This document shows positions 61,627 through 64,000 of a stretch of DNA of 64,000 nt, piece after piece (positions within the stretch are counted from its first letter, which is position 1; every line of letters starts with the position of its first letter). The stretch is from Wocania_A spongiicola (GTDB lineage: Bacteria > Bacteroidota > Bacteroidia > Flavobacteriales > Flavobacteriaceae). Both the position numbers and the translations under genes were made by a program. The DNA is taken from assembly GCF_023502325.1 (NCBI RefSeq), contig NZ_JAMFLZ010000006.1, positions 1 to 64,000 on the forward strand. Direction: 5' to 3'. The notes under the pieces were generated by a model, which saw nothing but the letters and a program-made list of their open reading frames with translations, did not search any database and had not been told where the DNA came from.

Positions 61627-61954
61627 ACACGGTTTATTATTCGTAAAAGCCAAATTTAGCTTTTAAATCCTATTATTTTTTAGTTTTTCAATCAATTATT
61701 TAAAATCGGTTAACCCTAATTATTCAAAAAAAATTAGAAAATCCATAAAACTCAGTATTACGAAAACGTCTTCGTTAAAACTATTTATCGATTTCGATTG
61801 ATAAATATAATAATAATTGAAAAATAGCTGCTACCAGCAAAGCATGACATTAGTCATAATTATTAAGAGTTATAGATGGTAACTTTATTCTATAATAAAA
61901 ACAACATACCTCTTTATTTAATTTAAAGATATATAAGGTTAAGAATTACAAGAT
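61627..61954. other. 328-base intergenic region without a recognised feature
   Basis: AT-rich spacer between the divergent bshB1 and SLC13 genes. It should hold both promoters, but I see no full TTG-N19-TAnnTTTG match, no strong hairpin and no repeat related to the cassettes. Confidence 0.5.
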
Positions 61955-63796
61955 ATGATTTATTTAATGCTCTTCATATTAATTATTACAATTGGTCTTT
62001 TTGCTTGGGGAAAATTTACTCCAGATATAGTAGCACTAATATCCATGATAAGTTTGTTTATAACTGGTATTCTAGATGTAACTGAAACATTAAGCGGTTT
62101 TAGTAACCCAACTGTTATTATGATTGCTGCTCTTTTTATTATTGGAGAAGGTATAGCACAAACAGGTTGGACAGCAATGGCTGGTAAAAAATTTGTGGAG
62201 TGGGCTGGAAAAAGTGTCCCTAAACTATTAGTTATTGTAACACTAGGTGCTGGTGTACTATCTGGTTTTGTAAGTAATACAGGTACAGTGGCTACATTAA
62301 CACCTTTAACTATATCATCAGCTTGGAGTATTGGTACTTTACCCTCAAAAATGTTAATGCCTGTTGCTTTTGGATCTAATACTGGTGGTTTATTAACTTT
62401 AACAGGAACACCCCCAAATATTATAGCAAATAACGCTTTAATAGATGCTGGTTTTGAAGGGTTTTCATTCTTTGAATTTGCGCTAATTGGTTTACCTCTT
62501 CTTTTAATAGCACTCTTATATTTTAGGTTTATAGGCTATAAACTTTTACCAAAAAACAAAACTAATAACAAGCCAATAAATATTGAAACCACATTACATA
62601 ATTGGATTGAAGCTTATAAAATTGATAGTGGCTATTACAGGTTGCGTATTCGAAATTTATCGCCATTAATTAACACGAAATTAGAAGACTGGGATTTTGA
62701 AAAAAATTATAACGTTTCTATTATTCGATTAAAAAGAAGGCATCCAAACATTCTAAAAGGAATACATGATTTTGAAGAATTCCCTAGTACATCAACAGAG
62801 TTAAGGTATCATGATGTTATTACCGTAAAAGGAGATACTGGAGCCATTAACAGATTAATGATAAAATTCAGACTTGGCTTATTACCTCTCGAGCCTATTA
62901 CAGATGAATTAAAAAACAACCTTATTAATCAAGAAGTTGGGATGACTGAAGTTATTGTAAACCCAAATTCAATATTAGTAGGAAGGCGTTATAAATTAGG
63001 TGATTACTTTAAACGTTATGGAATTCAACTATTAGCAGCCTCAAGAAACAACAAACCCCTAAAAGAAAAAGAAATTATTGTAAAAGCAGGAGATGCTTTT
63101 TTAATAAGAGGAACATGGGAACATATAGACGATTTAAAAAAACAACACGAAAACTTAGTAATAATTGGTAGCCCTGAAGGCATGGCAAAAAATGTTGAGA
63201 ACTTAAGTGCTAAATCTTATATAGCCTTAGCATCATTAATACTTATGATTGTTTTTATGATATTTAAAATTGTTCCAGGTGCTATTGCTGCTTTAATTTC
63301 TGCTGGTATTGTTTTACTAACTGGTTGTGTACCAATTTCAAAAGCTTATAAAGGTATTAGCTGGACGAGTGTAGTTATGATAGCCGCAATGATACCAATG
63401 GGAATTGCATTGCAAAAAACAGGAACCGCACAAATTATTGCAAACGGATTAGTTGATTACCTAGGTGCAATTCATCCTATTTTACTATTAGGAGGCGTGT
63501 TTTTGCTAACAACAACATTTAGTCAAATAATAAACAATTCTGCAACAGCAGTATTAATGGCACCAATAGTTATACTAGCGGCAAACTCGTTAAGCTTATC
63601 GCCTGCTCCATTTATGATAGTGGTTGCTATAAGTGCATCAACTGCATTTTTAACACCAATAGGAACAACAACAAATGCAATGGTAATGACAGCTGGTGGT
63701 TACAAATTCATGAACTACATGAAAGTAGGAGCCCCATTACTCTTAGCTTTTTTTATAATATCAATGATACTTGTGCCAATAATATGGCCATTTTAA
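61955..63796 (+). CDS. SLC13/DASS-type permease with TrkA-C domains
   Basis: A 613-residue inner-membrane protein. Two sets of membrane helices (about 1-200 and 410-613) enclose a soluble part with two TrkA-C/RCK-C-like domains (about 215-400: IRNLSPLINTKLEDWDFEKNYNVSIIRLKR, VIVNPNSILVGRRYKLGDYFKRYG in pieces). Hairpin motifs SNTGTVATLTPL, LTLTGTPPNII and the late INNSATAVLMAPI, TPIGTTTNAMV fit the sodium:sulfate/dicarboxylate family. Sulfate or dicarboxylates are likely substrates. The pckA gene, 44 bases on, would fit use of C4 acids. Confidence 0.87.
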   Translation: MIYLMLFILIITIGLFAWGKFTPDIVALISMISLFITGILDVTETLSGFSNPTVIMIAALFIIGEGIAQTGWTAMAGKKFVEWAGKSVPKLLVIVTLGAGVLSGFVSNTGTVATLTPLTISSAWSIGTLPSKMLMPVAFGSNTGGLLTLTGTPPNIIANNALIDAGFEGFSFFEFALIGLPLLLIALLYFRFIGYKLLPKNKTNNKPINIETTLHNWIEAYKIDSGYYRLRIRNLSPLINTKLEDWDFEKNYNVSIIRLKRRHPNILKGIHDFEEFPSTSTELRYHDVITVKGDTGAINRLMIKFRLGLLPLEPITDELKNNLINQEVGMTEVIVNPNSILVGRRYKLGDYFKRYGIQLLAASRNNKPLKEKEIIVKAGDAFLIRGTWEHIDDLKKQHENLVIIGSPEGMAKNVENLSAKSYIALASLILMIVFMIFKIVPGAIAALISAGIVLLTGCVPISKAYKGISWTSVVMIAAMIPMGIALQKTGTAQIIANGLVDYLGAIHPILLLGGVFLLTTTFSQIINNSATAVLMAPIVILAANSLSLSPAPFMIVVAISASTAFLTPIGTTTNAMVMTAGGYKFMNYMKVGAPLLLAFFIISMILVPIIWPF

Positions 63797-63840
63797 ATAA
63801 GCAATTAAACATTAAATAGGAACCTTAAAACTTAATAAAA

Positions 63841-64000
63841 TGGAAACAACAACAAAGAATCCCGATTTAAAACAATACGGGTTAAAAGATGTAAATGTAC
63901 ATTGGAATTTATCTCCTGAAGAATTACAAAAAATCACAGTTGATAAAGGGTTAGGAAAAGAAACAGCAAACGGAACACTTGCTATTAATACCGGAAAATT
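63841..64000 (+). CDS. pckA: ATP-dependent phosphoenolpyruvate carboxykinase, 5' part
   Basis: The first 53 codons, cut by the window end. METTTKNPDLKQYGLKDVN and VHWNLSPEELQKITVDKGLG, then TANGTLAINTGK, match the start of ATP-type PckA (which continues with the G-R-S-P-K-D segment). The enzyme turns oxaloacetate and ATP into phosphoenolpyruvate and CO2, the entry step of gluconeogenesis. It may share a transcript with the SLC13 permease. Confidence 0.85.

Overview
The window is chromosomal DNA from a marine-type member of the Flavobacteriaceae (Bacteroidota). Evidence: AT-rich sequence, Bacteroidota-type -7 boxes (TAnnTTTG), few Shine-Dalgarno sites, and lineage-typical genes and gene orders: rlmD-DUF6452-DUF6048, phoH-purC beside a SAM hydrolase, gldF/gldG next to dnaN, bshB1 (bacillithiol), DUF4294 and CCC-motif membrane proteins. 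Species cannot be read from the sequence. Gene density is high and mostly housekeeping; no phage, transposase, rRNA or CRISPR array was seen.

Layout. 0-7 kb: small membrane proteins, ornithine aminotransferase, an ECF sigma operon, rlmD with two envelope proteins. 7-15 kb: TPR and DUF2314 secreted proteins, exonuclease, two methyltransferases, ZIP transporter, GNAT, hemolysin III and DUF4294. 15.5-17.1 kb: gene cassette A. 17-25 kb: M42 peptidase, class V aminotransferase, NUDIX, PrsW, and a three-gene acyl-CoA carboxylase operon. 25-35 kb: amidohydrolase, one-domain DEAD protein, DinB proteins, MFS efflux, PLP decarboxylase divergent from an Lrp regulator, and a symporter operon. 35.8-36.9 kb: cassette B. 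37-44 kb: purC/phoH, SAM hydrolase, a fused gldF-gldG gene and dnaN. 44.0-44.9 kb: cassette C. 45-57 kb: a signalling and stress locus. 57-64 kb: two M28 peptidases, VOC protein, tRNA-His, bshB1, SLC13 permease and the start of pckA.

Two things stand out. First, three intergenic insertions (A, B, C) each carry one unrelated orphan gene between similar structured ends. The left ends share a hairpin whose outer stem changes sequence between copies while staying complementary. The right ends are long imperfect palindromes ending in CGTTAAACGAAC in A and C, and the left ends carry its inverse, TTCGTTTAACG. No recombinase is encoded nearby. They resemble integron cassettes with attC-like folded sites, or another cassette-type mobile element.

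Second, at 45.9-56.6 kb a class III nucleotide cyclase with TolB-like and TPR domains lies divergent from a cyclic-nucleotide-binding sigma-54 activator. These are followed by an AraC regulator, an OsmC gene with a good sigma-54 -24/-12 promoter, a pyruvate:ferredoxin oxidoreductase homologue and a convergent UspA protein. The oxidoreductase has lost three of the four cysteines that hold the TPP-proximal [4Fe-4S] cluster while keeping the TPP, pyruvate and ferredoxin-domain motifs. I read this as a cyclic-nucleotide-controlled stress or redox module with an altered PFOR.
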